33,234 bases of DNA from Acrasis kona (Eukaryota > Heterolobosea > Eutetramitea > Acrasida > Acrasidae), in assembly GCA_026419775.2 (NCBI GenBank), contig JAOPGA020000826.1, positions 1 to 33,234 on the forward strand, read 5' to 3'. The notes beneath the pieces were generated by a model that ran no database searches, was not told the origin of the DNA, and saw nothing but the letters and a program-made list of their open reading frames with translations. The position numbers were made by a program, and so were the translations under genes. Below, in pieces: positions 1-9,803 of this stretch; position 1 is the first letter of the stretch; every line of letters begins with the position of its first letter.

Positions 1-724
1 GAAAATGGACATCTACAACTAAAAGCAAAGAACCATACACGTCAGAACCAGCAACATTAAAAACATCCTCATAATCTTTCTTTCTTTGGAATGTTCTTTT
101 AAGAGGCTTCTCTATAGCGTACAGAATTTTGTAAAACTGCTTGTGGAGGGATGACTCGTCTAAATTAAGGTTGACAGCTAGTTTTGGCCAAGTGTCAAGA
201 TGCTTCAGTTGCATAAGAGTGATCACAAATCGATCAAAGAGGCTATATTTTGGTTTTGGGCCTCTAGTTGACAGAGCTCTCAGTTTTGATTCAACCACTG
301 CATACAACTCTTTAATTTCATTAGGATAAAACCCAGTTAAAGCTTTGACTCCATTATCACCATGCCTTCCATTCTTGATCTTGTTAAAGAAAGCGTTTTC
401 TTCTTCTTCCTGTCGCTCAGCATTCTCAATAATTGCGTTGATGTCACGCTGTCGTTCGATGTCAACTGCAGCTCGAACTTCTTCATTTCGATTGTTGTCT
501 GCTGCATGTGCTGCATTGAGTAGCAGTTTAATGCGATCTTCCCCTCTTCTACGTCGAATACCAACAGCAAGGGCAGTCAAGCTCCGGAAAGTAGCAAAAA
601 CCGTTCTACTTTTTGTGTGCAATTCTGTTTTAACGTACCGCCAAAAGCAGTTCTTTTCCGATTTGCCCCGAACCTTCAAAAGTAGTACAAACAGTCGGCG
701 AAAGTAGGTAAAAAAGAGGTCCTT
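1..724 (-). mobile_element. DDE-type (Harbinger/IS5-like) transposase, N-terminal part, cut by window edge
   Basis: A frame open for 241 codons runs off the left edge; a TAA sits just upstream at 725-727 and no ATG occurs before the middle of the frame, so the start is either in an upstream exon or lost. The first ~130 residues are basic and then Glu/Gln rich. A segment beginning ALTGFYPNEIKELY, followed by RGPKPKYSLFDRFVITLM and a helix-turn-helix-like stretch (WPKLAVNLNLDESSLHK), matches the N-terminal HTH region that precedes the DDE_4 nuclease in Harbinger/IS5-like transposases. The last residues (GSLLLVVDVHF) look like the strand carrying the first catalytic Asp. The rest of the nuclease lies outside the window, so whether this copy is active cannot be judged. 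Family assignment is from motif memory. Confidence 0.6.
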
Positions 725-945
725 TTACGTGTTATAAAGTACTACAAATTATAGGTTGTGACGTTAATAAAAGTAGCAGTTGAAAGAACGTTTGTTTATT
801 AATAGTGTTGTTCAGTTTCTTCATCTGCTCCGGCCTTTCATGCTTTAATATCAATTGCCTCCTGTTAATGGTGTTGAGATGTGGGTATACATAATAATGC
901 TTTCATCTAAAATTGATGAGACGAATNTTAAAGACATTGATACCT

Positions 946-1263
946 TTAAACCCCAAATATCTGGACGACACTACCGCAAGTGGGTTGGGATCCTTCCTCT
1001 GNATTCTCGGCTGTGAACCGACATGCTATGCCGCGACCGTCTGGTTTGCGTGGCGTCGCATTGTCAAAGTCGATTGAGTTGGCCATCTCTATCCTCACAT
1101 TGTAGGAAGCTGCGAACGTCTGGAATGTTCGTAAGTGTAATTCCCATGCCTACATGAGGCTGAGTGCTTGGAACGTTTTAAAGTCTGTTGTGCCTGATTT
1201 CCTTGGTATGTTCAAAGAGGATGTATCAATTTGAGGCTGTGATAAATTCTTGGATGGTTCTAC
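946..1263 (-). pseudogene. coding-like relic with one in-frame TAG
   Basis: A minus-strand frame of 106 codons reads like protein (for example DFKTFQALSLM, then AWELHLRTFQTFAASYNVR, then FDNATPRKPDGRGIACRF) but is broken by a TAG at 1150-1152, and ends at a TAA at 946-948. A possible 3' splice site (AACTAGTTTAG) precedes it. The frame crosses one N at 1002; another N (927) lies just beyond the stop. I do not recognise the family. It lies between the transposase and the coiled-coil pseudogene on the same strand, so it is probably part of the same decayed element or a neighbouring one. It could also be a chance open frame. Confidence 0.25.
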
Positions 1264-1537
1264 CTAAACTAGTTATTGAATATAAAAATTAAATTACATA
1301 CCATCAAAGTATGAGCGGTCATTACATTGTCATGTCGTTATTCGGTCCAATGAGAAGCACTGCGATGACTTCAATTCCTGAGTTAACAGCAATGCATAAT
1401 TTAATTATGGCAGTGTGTGGAANGGACTCAATTGTTTGCGGATCCTCTCTTACTCTGTTAATAAAAAAACTTACTGACGCAGTGAGTGTTTTAGTGACGC
1501 TGTTACAGAAGAAATGTTGGACATCTTGAAAAATTTC

Positions 1538-2386
1538 TCAAAGCTGATGGTCCTGCAACTCTCTAGCTCTCTTCTTCAATTCTTGATGATGTTTTTGCTT
1601 CTTGTCCTTCTCAAGCTTCCTCTTCTCCTTCTCTTCCTTCTTAGTCTTGGCCTCAGCTTCTTTTCCCACTTGCGCCCTCTCTTTTTCCTTTTTCTCGCAT
1701 TGCTTCTTCAAGTTCCTCTCTCTTGCAAGTGCATCTCTTAACTATTTGTTGACTTGTTTCTCCTTCTCGATTTGCATCCTTCGTTTGTCTCTCTCTTGCC
1801 TTGCCACTTCTGCTGCCTGACGACGTTCGTTGTGTTGGTGTTCCTTGAAAGCTTTCTTCTCGGCACGCTCGGCTTGTTTACGCTCACGTTCTTGTTCTTT
1901 TTCTGCACGTTTCTTCTCTCTCAAGGTCTTTTCCTCTTCTGCTTCAGTCTCACGACGGGCTCTTTTCAACTCACGCGGAATGGCGGCCTCTTTCTTGTTC
2001 TTCCTCTTGCGTGTGGTTGTCAGAGGGGTACTGCCTTCGTCAGTGGTGGTGTCGTCTGCTTGATAATTTAACACATTTTGACTGCAGCTTTCGTTTTCCT
2101 CGTCGCTCAGATCGTCTTGTTGATTGTTGATCCTCTCTTCTTGTTCGTCCTCTAGGTTGAGCTGGTGGTGTACGATTTCAAGTGCACAAGAGTTGTCGTC
2201 CACCTGCTGGATGACGTCATCGTAATCAGACAAGGTATAGATACTCAGCGGCTTCAAAGAGTGCGTCATGATTGATCGCACAAAGGTCCTTGTCCTCACT
2301 GCTTGAGTCAGTGTCGTAGCTGAAGTTTGGATCTCTGAGGTTGGCGGCGAACTCTCTCTGGGTACATCTGGGTCAAAGTAATCTGG
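1538..2386 (-). pseudogene. highly charged coiled-coil protein, broken (frameshifts and in-frame TAG)
   Basis: From about 2269 to 1745 one frame encodes an acidic region followed by a Lys/Glu/Arg-rich coiled coil (KRAEKEQERERKQAERAEKK and similar). A TAG at 1742-1744 interrupts it, yet the same frame continues for about 66 codons with the same composition (KEAEAKTKKEEKEKRKLEKD) to a TGA at 1538-1540, so the TAG falls inside former coding sequence. Upstream, protein-like sequence moves between frames twice: near 2350, in a GAGAGAG run, and near 2235. This suggests small indels. Charged coiled-coil proteins of this kind occur beside some Harbinger transposases, but that link is inference. Most plus-strand open frames here are antisense to this low-complexity tract. 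Confidence 0.45.
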
Positions 2387-2727
2387 TTTGTTTGAAGTTG
2401 TTTGTGAACGTATATTAATCTTTATAGGCCTAATTTTTAACTAAATTAAAGGTCATTGAGTCTATAAAGGTTTATATACTGGAATGTTTTCGACTTACTA
2501 TGCCATTGTGCGTCTTCCTCCCACGATGTGAAAGTATTTTTAGTTAAGTTGACTATGTACTTGTAGAATTTTGATAACAAAAGAACGGTTTGTAAAGATG
2601 TGTTTGTTTTTATTTGACGGGTTTGACACGCAATAAAGCTTATTTCAGTTGTTCTTTATAGTATATATGCTTTCTTCTAGTCTCTAGTTCTTGTGTTCAA
2701 ATACCTCAAAGTTGCCGTTTCTGAGGT

Positions 2728-2747
2728 GGTGCACGCTTGCGTGCACC
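2728..2747. repeat. palindrome, 9-bp arms, 2-bp spacer
   Basis: GGTGCACGC-TT-GCGTGCACC is a perfect inverted repeat. Its core GCACGCTTGCGTGC recurs 82 bp downstream at 2813-2826. Confidence 0.85.
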
Positions 2748-2808
2748 TGTTTGTCTCGCGGCCTAAATAACCTGTGCTAATCATCATATGATCATGTTAA
2801 TTCTTGGT

Positions 2809-2830
2809 GAACGCACGCTTGCGTGCGTTC
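2809..2830. repeat. palindrome, 10-bp arms, 2-bp spacer
   Basis: GAACGCACGC-TT-GCGTGCGTTC is a perfect inverted repeat with the same 14-bp core as 2728-2747. The outer pairs differ between the two copies but stay complementary in each. A 2-nt spacer favours a dimeric protein site or a cruciform over a tight RNA hairpin. Confidence 0.85.
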
Positions 2831-2934
2831 TTCGTTTAGCATCTTACTTCTATATCTATGGTATGTGTTAGTTTGTTAGTCGTTATTTAACTGCTACATT
2901 GTAGAGTCTTAAGAAGTAAGTGCAAATTCTAGTT

Positions 2935-3018
2935 ATTTAGATCGCTACCATCGGCGCGATGAGTATTTGACAATGAGTTATACTTGTTTATATTTAGATC
3001 ACTACCATCGGCGTGATG
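2935..3018 (+). repeat. tandem hairpin repeat with compensatory change
   Basis: Two direct repeats of about 27 nt (2935-2961 and 2992-3018) start 57 nt apart. Each contains a 5-bp stem around the identical 10-nt loop TACCATCGGC: ATCGC/GCGAT at 2941-2960 and ATCAC/GTGAT at 2998-3017. The only two differences in the 20-nt hairpin are the two partners of one base pair (G-C versus A-T), so pairing is preserved. This suggests selection on structure, in RNA or as a cruciform, but two copies are a small sample. Confidence 0.7.
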
Positions 3019-3671
3019 TATCTACCTTGCACCATATAATAGTGTGCGTAATAAAGGTAGGACTAGAGTACTAGTCAAACTCTATTGTTCCCCAAAGATA
3101 TAAAAACAAAAAAGGGTGGAGAGGGTGGGAATGGATCTGGATCCCTGATGTTGAGGAGCATCGTTGTTTGCAGAGTTACCGGACATCGTTGGCAAAGTAG
3201 TTAATTGATTACTTGGTTTGTTTTGTTCCAAGTATCAAAGGACTTATTGAACTTCAATTTATACTTGTCAGTTCGTTCCGGGAACTCCCTGCTCCATTTC
3301 CGACCCAATTAATTATTGTTATTATTATTACAACATCTTTACTACCTCTTTTGTCATACCTTGTACAAACCTACGGTCTGTAAAGAGTAATCACTCTAAT
3401 GGTTGAAAAAGATCAATCAATAGCCAAATAAATTTACTTTTTATGTTGTCATTTGCAAACATTACGTCCATTCACACGTCTTCTTTGTTACATATATCTT
3501 TGCATGACTTGAATCCTTCCTTAAACCGAACGGGCCTAACTTATCAAACAATCCATAGTTACTGTGCTTAATATTTCTCCAAGGCCCACTGTCCTAACTT
3601 GACATAATTTAATAAAATTCAAACTTTACCTAAACAGGTCGTTTTGTGTACGTGAGAACAAAATACAATAA

Positions 3672-4483
3672 ATGAAAACAAACCCTGATACTCAAATTGA
3701 CAAACACCAAACACCTCAAAACGAGACACACATAGAACCACCCTCACCAAATACCTCATCGAGAGTCGCATCAGTCCTCAGCAAAATCTACAAATGGTCT
3801 GAGTTACAACGTTTTGGAAAGCCCCTCGCGGACTCGCACATCATACCCCACAAAACGCCTATAGATAATAAATACCTATTGCAGCACAACCAATGGGCAC
3901 CATTTTCGGCGCTTACGTTTGTAGATGAGCAATTAAAAAAGTATGTACATGTGTTTTATAAAAGTAACACTATAATAGAGGGATAGTAGTTGGTTGTATC
4001 ATAGACCTTACCAATCACGACATGATTTATGACGTGCGGTCAGTAATGGTCCCGCGGGATCCTGAGAGGCACTTTGCTGAATGTACAGTCAATTGTACTT
4101 GCCCTAAAATGCCACTAAAACACGTACGAATCCAATGTGTATCAAAGGAGTTTCCTGACAATACCATTATAAAAAATTTTTGTGAAACTGTTGATGATTT
4201 CGTTCAACAATTTCCTAACCACTATGTAGGTGTACATTGCAGCTATGGATTTAATCGAACCGGGTTCATTGTTTGCAGCTATTTAGTTGAATCGTGCCAC
4301 ATGCACATTTCAGACGCACTAAAAGCTTTTGCACAATCTAGAGTGCCCGGAATCAAGCACCAAAACTTTGTAGATGAGTTAATAAAAAGATATGGTCATG
4401 AAGGACCTAATGTTCAAGAAGACCAGCACGACATTAGTCAAAAATGTAAATTATCAATAGATAACAACAATACACACCCTTGA
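3672..4483 (+). CDS. RNA 5'-triphosphatase of the capping-enzyme/PIR1 (DUSP11) Cys-phosphatase family
   Basis: Two exons (3672-3940 and 3979-4483), with a 38-nt GTATGT..TAG intron, give 257 residues. The protein has the KW..L.RFGKPL..SHIIPHKTP start and the IIDLTNH.MIYD segment of metazoan-type capping triphosphatases. The P-loop HCSYGFNRTG carries catalytic Cys177 and Arg183, closely matching the HCxxGxNRTG signature of the family, which hydrolyses the gamma phosphate of RNA 5' ends. There is no guanylyltransferase domain, so it resembles stand-alone PIR1 or a separate capping subunit rather than the fused animal enzyme. It converges on PUS7, with 36 bp between stops. The split frame between exons is fully explained by the intron, so no frameshift is needed. 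Confidence 0.85.
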
Positions 4484-4519
4484 AAAAACTCTAGTATTTA
4501 ATGAACACAAACAACATTT

Positions 4520-6597
4520 TTAATGATTAGCAGTCAATACTGTACTTGGTACTTTTAGTAGCTCCCGCAAGAACATTGTTGCATAAGTGCTTGTCTCCAA
4601 CGTAAACTCAATCACCAAAGCCACCAAGTTACCATTTGCATCTTGTTCCTCTAAAGAAGCTTCGCAACTCTTTCCTCTAATCTTGTCAATATCCGTGTCA
4701 ACCAACTGCTTTTTATTATCGGCGTATCGTTTCAAATGATACTTGATGTCAATCGGTCTCTTCATAATTGTTCTGTACGCACCATAAGCATAATAATCGG
4801 TGCATTTTGTAAAGTGACTCGGAGTGATGTCATCTTTTTCCTTCATAAACTTTTCATAATAACTTTTATTTATTTCATGTTCAGGGTATTCAATGTCGCT
4901 ACCAGGCATCGGCATCACCACATCAAAAATGGTAAAATTCTCTAATTCATCTTTTTGTAGAATCTTGACGGTTGGATACTGAGTGAGTGGTTGTTCGACG
5001 GTAGAAGCCTCTTCGTGCTGGTCTTGTTCCAAAACATTTACATCTCTGGCATTTCGTTCCGCATATACCAAATCACCAGCGACGGGCACCAATCCATATT
5101 TTTTAATCCTTTCGCTCACTGCATGGTTCCACACGTAACTTTGGTAAGCATGTACGAACATGCTGAGGAGACTCTTTGGAAGTGCGCCGACTGCTGCTGA
5201 GTGGTTCTTGTTGGAGTCCTTGTAACCTGATAAAATTTTTTTTTCGACGGCTGCGAACTTTGGTAGCTTGGCAAGTGCTTCTTTTGCATTTCCAGTCTTG
5301 AAAAAAATGTCAACTGCTTTTGCGACGGGATCGTTTTCTTGTTTTCGTGTAGTTAGCATTGATGTTGCGATCTGTTCGTATTGCTGGTTCAAAAGGTATT
5401 TGCCCAATGTACTTGTTGGTGTGGTGGGGTTGGTTCCGAAACGTTGCATTCCAAAGTAATTGATGAAGCCGTTGGTGTTGACTCCCTGAATGGACTGTTT
5501 GATGATTTGATCCAATTGTTCTGGTTTAACTTGGGTTTGTCTGTCCAATTGTCCATCATTGTTCACTAGACACAGATCACGCAGGACAATGGTAAACCTG
5601 TTTCCGTTGAGTGCTCCTAACGTTAATGGTTTGTCGACGTATGAGAAGTTTCCTAATTGAATGTTACCCGTTCCAAAGTTTTTACTTTTTGTGTGGTTGA
5701 AATGTTCTATTCTTTCTGCATTGATGCGGTACCCTGTTACATTCTGTACGGTGACTGCTCTCTTGTCCTTTGTACCTGCCCATGAAAAAATCTTCATGTT
5801 GACACGGAGTGCGTCTGAGATGGCGCTGATGGCATTAACTGTTTCAATGTTTTCCTTGTGCAACACAAAGTGAAGGTAATCTGGTCTGTCCTTGGGCCAT
5901 GATTTGTTTTGGTTGCGTGGGTCAAACTTGACAGCAGAAGAAGGTGCTCTTTGTGCGATGGACTGATCTAACAGGCGGTTCTTGAAAAGATAGCGTAGAC
6001 GAATGTGACGCTCGTTATTCACTTCAGCAGTATCAGAGATGACAAGATGAGCAAAGTGTTCGTTGATGGCTTTATGGATGGCAGAGCGGCGGGCCTTATC
6101 CTTTTCGGACGGTAAGACGAGAGATGGTAACTCTGTTGCTGAATCTTGTGTGATCAGCTGTGATTCTGTCTCTTCCCTCTTACTGATGAAATCTCTGATG
6201 GATTGAACAAACTCTGCATCTAATCCTGCTTCGGTCAACTTTTCAAAGCCCTTTTCTACGTGCACCTTCTTCTCCTCATCACTCATCTCTTTTATGTTTG
6301 TTCTTTGGCTTTTCTACGTAAGGTGAGGTCAGTAAACTCAATTAATCGTACATATTGTTCCGGCACAGACTGGTCCGTAAGATGCACTACTTTGTTATTA
6401 TAATCGACTTCATTAACAATAAAATCTGTGAATCTCTCCTTCAATATCCCATAAAATGAAGTTGAATTTTTGTTTGCATATTCGATAATGCCAACTCCTT
6501 GCTCGGTATCGCTCAACAGAACATTAGTCGGCTCTGTTTTATGCTTCTTTGCATCACTATCCTCAAAAGTATGCTGTTTCCTCTTTAAATCAGTCAT
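4520..6597 (-). CDS. PUS7: tRNA/mRNA pseudouridine synthase, TruD/Pus7 family
   Basis: Exon 1 is 6597-6352 and exon 2 is 6313-4520, separated by a 38-nt intron (GTACGA..TTTACTGAC..TAG). The product is about 679 residues, close to yeast and human Pus7. It converts uridine to pseudouridine in RNA without a guide RNA. Visible signatures: DFIVNEVD in exon 1, HFVLHKEN, the catalytic-Asp motif SWAGTKDKRAVT (Asp near residue 265), NYFGMQRFG, and LPKSLLSMFVHAYQSYVWN. An in-frame ATG 31 codons upstream (6690) would overlap the divergent RPP21-like gene and adds a basic segment that could be a mitochondrial presequence. I prefer the start at MTDLKRKQ, where the nucleus-like KR-rich N-terminus begins. 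Confidence 0.92.
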
Positions 6598-6701
6598 TTG
6601 TATCGCTCTAAAATTAGGGTAGGAGGAGCAAATACGAGTACCACATACTGTCTTAACTCCACAACGTGCTTGTGAAAAAGTTCTCAGCATTACAACGAGT
6701 T
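6598..6701. promoter_or_regulatory. divergent promoter, PUS7 / RPP21-like
   Basis: Only 104 bp separate the preferred start codons of the two divergent genes. Alternative in-frame upstream ATGs (6690 minus, 6666 plus) lie inside it and would make the reading frames overlap. Confidence 0.5.
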
Positions 6702-7482
6702 ATGACAATACAGAAGTTGGCGAAGAAACAGAAAGACGATGCCAGAAGAAAAGCATATTTAAAGCACGAGAATAGGAAGACTAATCAACTAAAAAAAGAA
6801 GCATTCGAGAAAAAAGCAAAAGATAAGGCACAACAAAAGAAGGAGAAGAACATTCAAAATAGAAAAGCTACAGCCAGTATTATAAAAGATGAGAAAAACA
6901 TAGCAGAGAAATCTTTAAACCATCTACTGTCCCTCTCAAAAATGTATAGCGAGATTAATACGGACCTATCTCAGTTTTACTTATGGCAGTACAATAAACT
7001 CGCAAAGAATAACATGATTGGTATGTTACACATTTTTAACAAACCTAATAAATCTAGACATTGGAGCTTCAAAATCCGACTTTTGTTCGCATTGTTATAG
7101 TCCTTCTGTCCCAGGCAAGACAAGCACCGTTACAAATATACAGGCTTCCACACTCTCAAAAGACCACTCCAAACAAAATTATCTTGTAGACGCATCTAAA
7201 CTAGATAATGTCAATGTATATGAATGTAACGTGTGCAACTACCAAACTATATTTAAGGGAATTAACAACAAAAAAAGAGTCGCACAAAAAACAAAAAAAC
7301 ACAAAGTCGTGCATAATCACGTCCATACACAAAACAACAACCATAGCCACGTAAAAGCACCTAACAATGACGGAGGCATAATAGATGCGAAAAAGAACAA
7401 AAAAGCAAAAGCAAATCAAAAGAACGCACCAAAAAAGGAGGATACAAGTGTAATGGCATTTTTGAACATGTTAGATATTTGA
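6702..7482 (+). CDS. RPP21: RNase P/MRP zinc-ribbon subunit, Rpp21/Rpr2/Snm1-like
   Basis: Two exons (6702-7020, 7058-7482) with a 37-nt GTATGT..CTAG intron encode 247 residues. A Lys-rich coiled N-terminus leads into the family helix (NHLLSLSKMYSEINTDLSQFY..NKLAKNN). The zinc ribbon follows: DFCSHCYSPSVPG (Cys116, Cys119) and YECNVCNYQT (Cys163, Cys166). This order and the PG after the first knuckle are typical of Rpp21/Rpr2, a protein of the RNase P ribonucleoprotein that processes tRNA 5' ends. The protein is longer than usual because of a Lys/His/Asn-rich C-terminal tail. The stop lies 9 bp from the convergent GTP cyclohydrolase stop. An ATG at 6666 in frame is less likely because it overlaps the divergent PUS7 start region. 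Confidence 0.8.
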
Positions 7483-7491
7483 AAATAAAAA

Positions 7492-8219
7492 TTATTTTTT
7501 AATTAATGAAAAAAATTCACTTCTTGTTTTAACATCGTCCTGGAATGCTCCTAAAACACTGCTCGTTACTGTTTCCGCGTTTACTTTTTGGGCTCCGCGC
7601 ATGGACATGCACATGTGTCTGATGAAAATGATGTTTAAAAATGTTTAACATTGAAACTTACTTCGCCTCTATTACAACACCAACGCCAAGCGGATTGATT
7701 ACATCCTGAATAGCGAGCGCTATTTGCTTTGTTAATCTCTCCTGTACTTGAAGTCTTCTTGCAAAGATCTCTGTTATACGTGCCAACTTACTTAACCCTA
7801 CAATCTTTCCGTTTGGAATGTATCCAATGTGTACCACGCCGAAGAATGGTATCAAGTGGTGTTCGCAAAGTGAAAAAAATTCAATGTCCTTTAAAATGAC
7901 CATCTAAGAATAAGAAATTCTTGTACTAGAGTAAAAATGTTACTTCTTTGTGTTCTTCTTCGAAAATGGCATCATTTACTACTTCTTCGACAGATTGTTC
8001 GTAACCTTTTGTGAAAAATAGCATTGCTTTTGCTGCACGTTCAGGTGTTTTTTTCAATCCATCCCGATCAACATCCTCGCCCAATCCACTTATCAAAGTT
8101 TCGAAAGCGCTCTTTATTATCGGTAGAGCTGCACTATCATCTCTGTGCTCCTTTGGTATGATTAAAGGAGATTTTGAGCGATTGTTGTGTGTATGTGATG
8201 TTGTGTCTAGATTATTCAT
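7492..8219 (-). CDS. GCH1: GTP cyclohydrolase I
   Basis: Three exons (8219-7944, 7903-7662, 7618-7492) with introns of 40 and 43 nt give 214 residues. The enzyme makes 7,8-dihydroneopterin triphosphate from GTP, first step to tetrahydrobiopterin or folate. The zinc ligands are seen as Cys105 and His108 in [10 protein letters not shown] and Cys176 in KHMCMSMRG; their spacing equals that of the human enzyme (Cys141/His144/Cys212). Also present are [32 protein letters not shown] and the C-terminal [13 protein letters not shown]. The variable N-terminus is short and Ser/Asn rich. The 3' end is nearly fused to the RPP21-like gene, so the two transcripts must share terminator sequence. Confidence 0.95.
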
Positions 8220-8428
8220 CTATTTATAGGTCAATCAGTTTTATTTGAGCTCAATTCAATATCGGGCCCGACTCTCTTGAGGGAAGTCTAACTTGGAAAG
8301 AAAAGAAAAAAAGTGCGCTATGCCCAGCAAGGGGACAACAAACTCAAAGAAAACCTGGATGACACCTGACCTGTGCGCAGCTCTAAACAAAAGAATAAAG
8401 TAGTATAATTGTATCAAATAAAATAACG

Positions 8429-8764
8429 TTATGTTTTATAACGTTTTATTGACGACAAAGGCACAAATATGTGGTTTGGCTTTTTTAAGACTTTTGCGAT
8501 GGATCCCATGTATCGCGCAGTCGATCTTTCTTGATCATTCATTTCTGCGGCTTCCCTGCTTTGATCTTCTAAATGTTTGATAGTATCTTTGGCGCAGCGT
8601 TTTCTTTCTTTTTTTTTCCACAGTCCTTCCTCCCAAGGAAATTCTTCATCAGAATCTTCTTGCTCTATGTTTTTAGTTGTGTGATTGGAATCTGATGTCT
8701 TAACAGGTTTGCATTCGTATACGTGAGGGACCAGTATCTCTACATGCTTGACTTTGTGTAGCAT
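8429..8764 (-). CDS. small charged hypothetical protein (111 aa)
   Basis: A single-exon frame starts at the ATG at 8764 and ends at TAA. It has an acidic patch (QEDSDEEFPWEEGLW), a basic cluster (KKKERKRCAKD) that could be a nuclear signal, and a C-terminal basic segment. An AATAAA lies just downstream on the minus strand. I do not recognise the family. Size, ATG context and position between two genes support it, but it could be one exon of a longer gene. Confidence 0.5.
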   Translation of the reverse strand: MLHKVKHVEILVPHVYECKPVKTSDSNHTTKNIEQEDSDEEFPWEEGLWKKKERKRCAKDTIKHLEDQSREAAEMNDQERSTARYMGSIAKVLKKPNHIFVPLSSIKRYKT

Positions 8765-8945
8765 CTCCACACACTACAAGGTAATAAGCCAACAAAATTT
8801 CCTGTCTGTTGTTCGAATATCCGTATATTTGTATGTGAAGGTTCAACTTAACAAACAATACAAATTGTAAGAAATATAACTCAAATTTGGAACTATAAAT
8901 TGAGCCTTTCGATGGTACTCAACTACAGTTGACTAACAATCGAAC

Positions 8946-9614
8946 ATGATATCCCTTGTCAGACTTTCGGTGTTCATAATTCTTGTCTCTGTAACTGTAA
9001 CATTAATTGCGCTTATAGTGTATAATGGAGTGTTGAGTGCAGAGCGACCAGAGGGCTGCACAAGTCTTTCTTCTTTGCTGGTATCACCTGGATCATATGA
9101 TATTAACATGGGAGTATTGGGACAACTTATTATTAAATCCAGAAGCACCAACGAACCAATTGCAACAATGAAACATAGAACTTGGAGGATACCAGATTCT
9201 ATAGATTTGATGAATGTAACTGGTGCAGGCGAAAGCGTAGCAACAAGCGTAGTAAGACCATCTGGTATTGGAATTTCTATTAAGGTAATACCGATTTGTC
9301 GTGTATCTAAACAATGTCAGGATTGTAACAATGAGCCCATTGGATTTATACAACAACAGACCTCATTATATAATCAAATTTTTGAAGTTCATGACAAAAA
9401 TCAAACACTAGTACTTATTGTGAATCAAGTATCAGATTATCCGTTCACACTTCACTTCACTAACCCATCAAACTTGGATACTGTTTATGCAGTTGCAACT
9501 AGACCAACATCAGCATTTGCGACTTGGTACTATCTTGACATCAAAAGAAAAGTCGAAGGAGTCGACGAAAGATTGTATTTTTATTTAATTGCAGCTAACA
9601 TGTTCGATTGGTGA
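8946..9614 (+). CDS. membrane-anchored protein, possibly tubby-C-terminal/LURP-one-like fold
   Basis: An intronless 222-residue protein begins with a strong hydrophobic segment (residues ~5-27, a signal anchor or signal peptide). The rest alternates short beta-strand-like stretches: GVLGQLIIKS, GISIKVIPICRV, EPIGFIQQ, NQIFEVHDKNQTLVLIV, YPFTLHF, DTVYAVATRP and a hydrophobic end LYFYLIAANMFDW. This rhythm, with 'ivdkdg'-like turns and a buried C-terminal helix, resembles the tubby C-terminal-like family (LURP-one, scramblase). Three Cys near residues 118-126 may pair outside the cell. The fold is inferred from pattern only, and no function is claimed. Confidence 0.55.
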   Translation: MISLVRLSVFIILVSVTVTLIALIVYNGVLSAERPEGCTSLSSLLVSPGSYDINMGVLGQLIIKSRSTNEPIATMKHRTWRIPDSIDLMNVTGAGESVATSVVRPSGIGISIKVIPICRVSKQCQDCNNEPIGFIQQQTSLYNQIFEVHDKNQTLVLIVNQVSDYPFTLHFTNPSNLDTVYAVATRPTSAFATWYYLDIKRKVEGVDERLYFYLIAANMFDW

Positions 9615-9803
9615 GAAAGGAGGTTGAGTTTGAAATGTGTTCTAGCATGAGTTGGATAATAAGAGTACAGTCTCACAGTTATCATCGAACATACGTTTAT
9701 TCTATCGCGTGTGGAGTTTTCTGTATTTCAACAAGTAAAAAGCTCTTCAACACTCAAACTGCTTCTGCGTCACTGTACATAACAATACCAAAACTTGAAT
9801 TTA

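Larger units (their letters stand above)
2387..3671. other. gene-free stretch with palindromes and hairpins
   Basis: No convincing coding frame was found on either strand. It contains two GC-rich palindromes sharing a 14-bp core (2728-2747, 2809-2830), a tandem pair of covarying hairpins (2941-3017), several AATAAA-like and poly-A/T runs, and a short ATT microsatellite near 3313. It may hold a noncoding RNA or be degenerate mobile DNA. Confidence 0.5.

Noticed and set aside
345-707. 120-codon plus-strand frame
   Set aside because: Antisense shadow of the transposase frame; no protein-like features.
1514-2071. Leu/Ser/Phe-rich plus-strand open frames
   Set aside because: They are antisense to the Lys/Glu-rich coiled-coil pseudogene and only reflect its GA-rich composition.
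3964-3978. A 15-nt intron in the triphosphatase gene (GTAACACTATAATAG)
   Set aside because: A GTATGT donor at 3941 gives a 38-nt intron and the family segment GIVVGCIIDLTN in frame.
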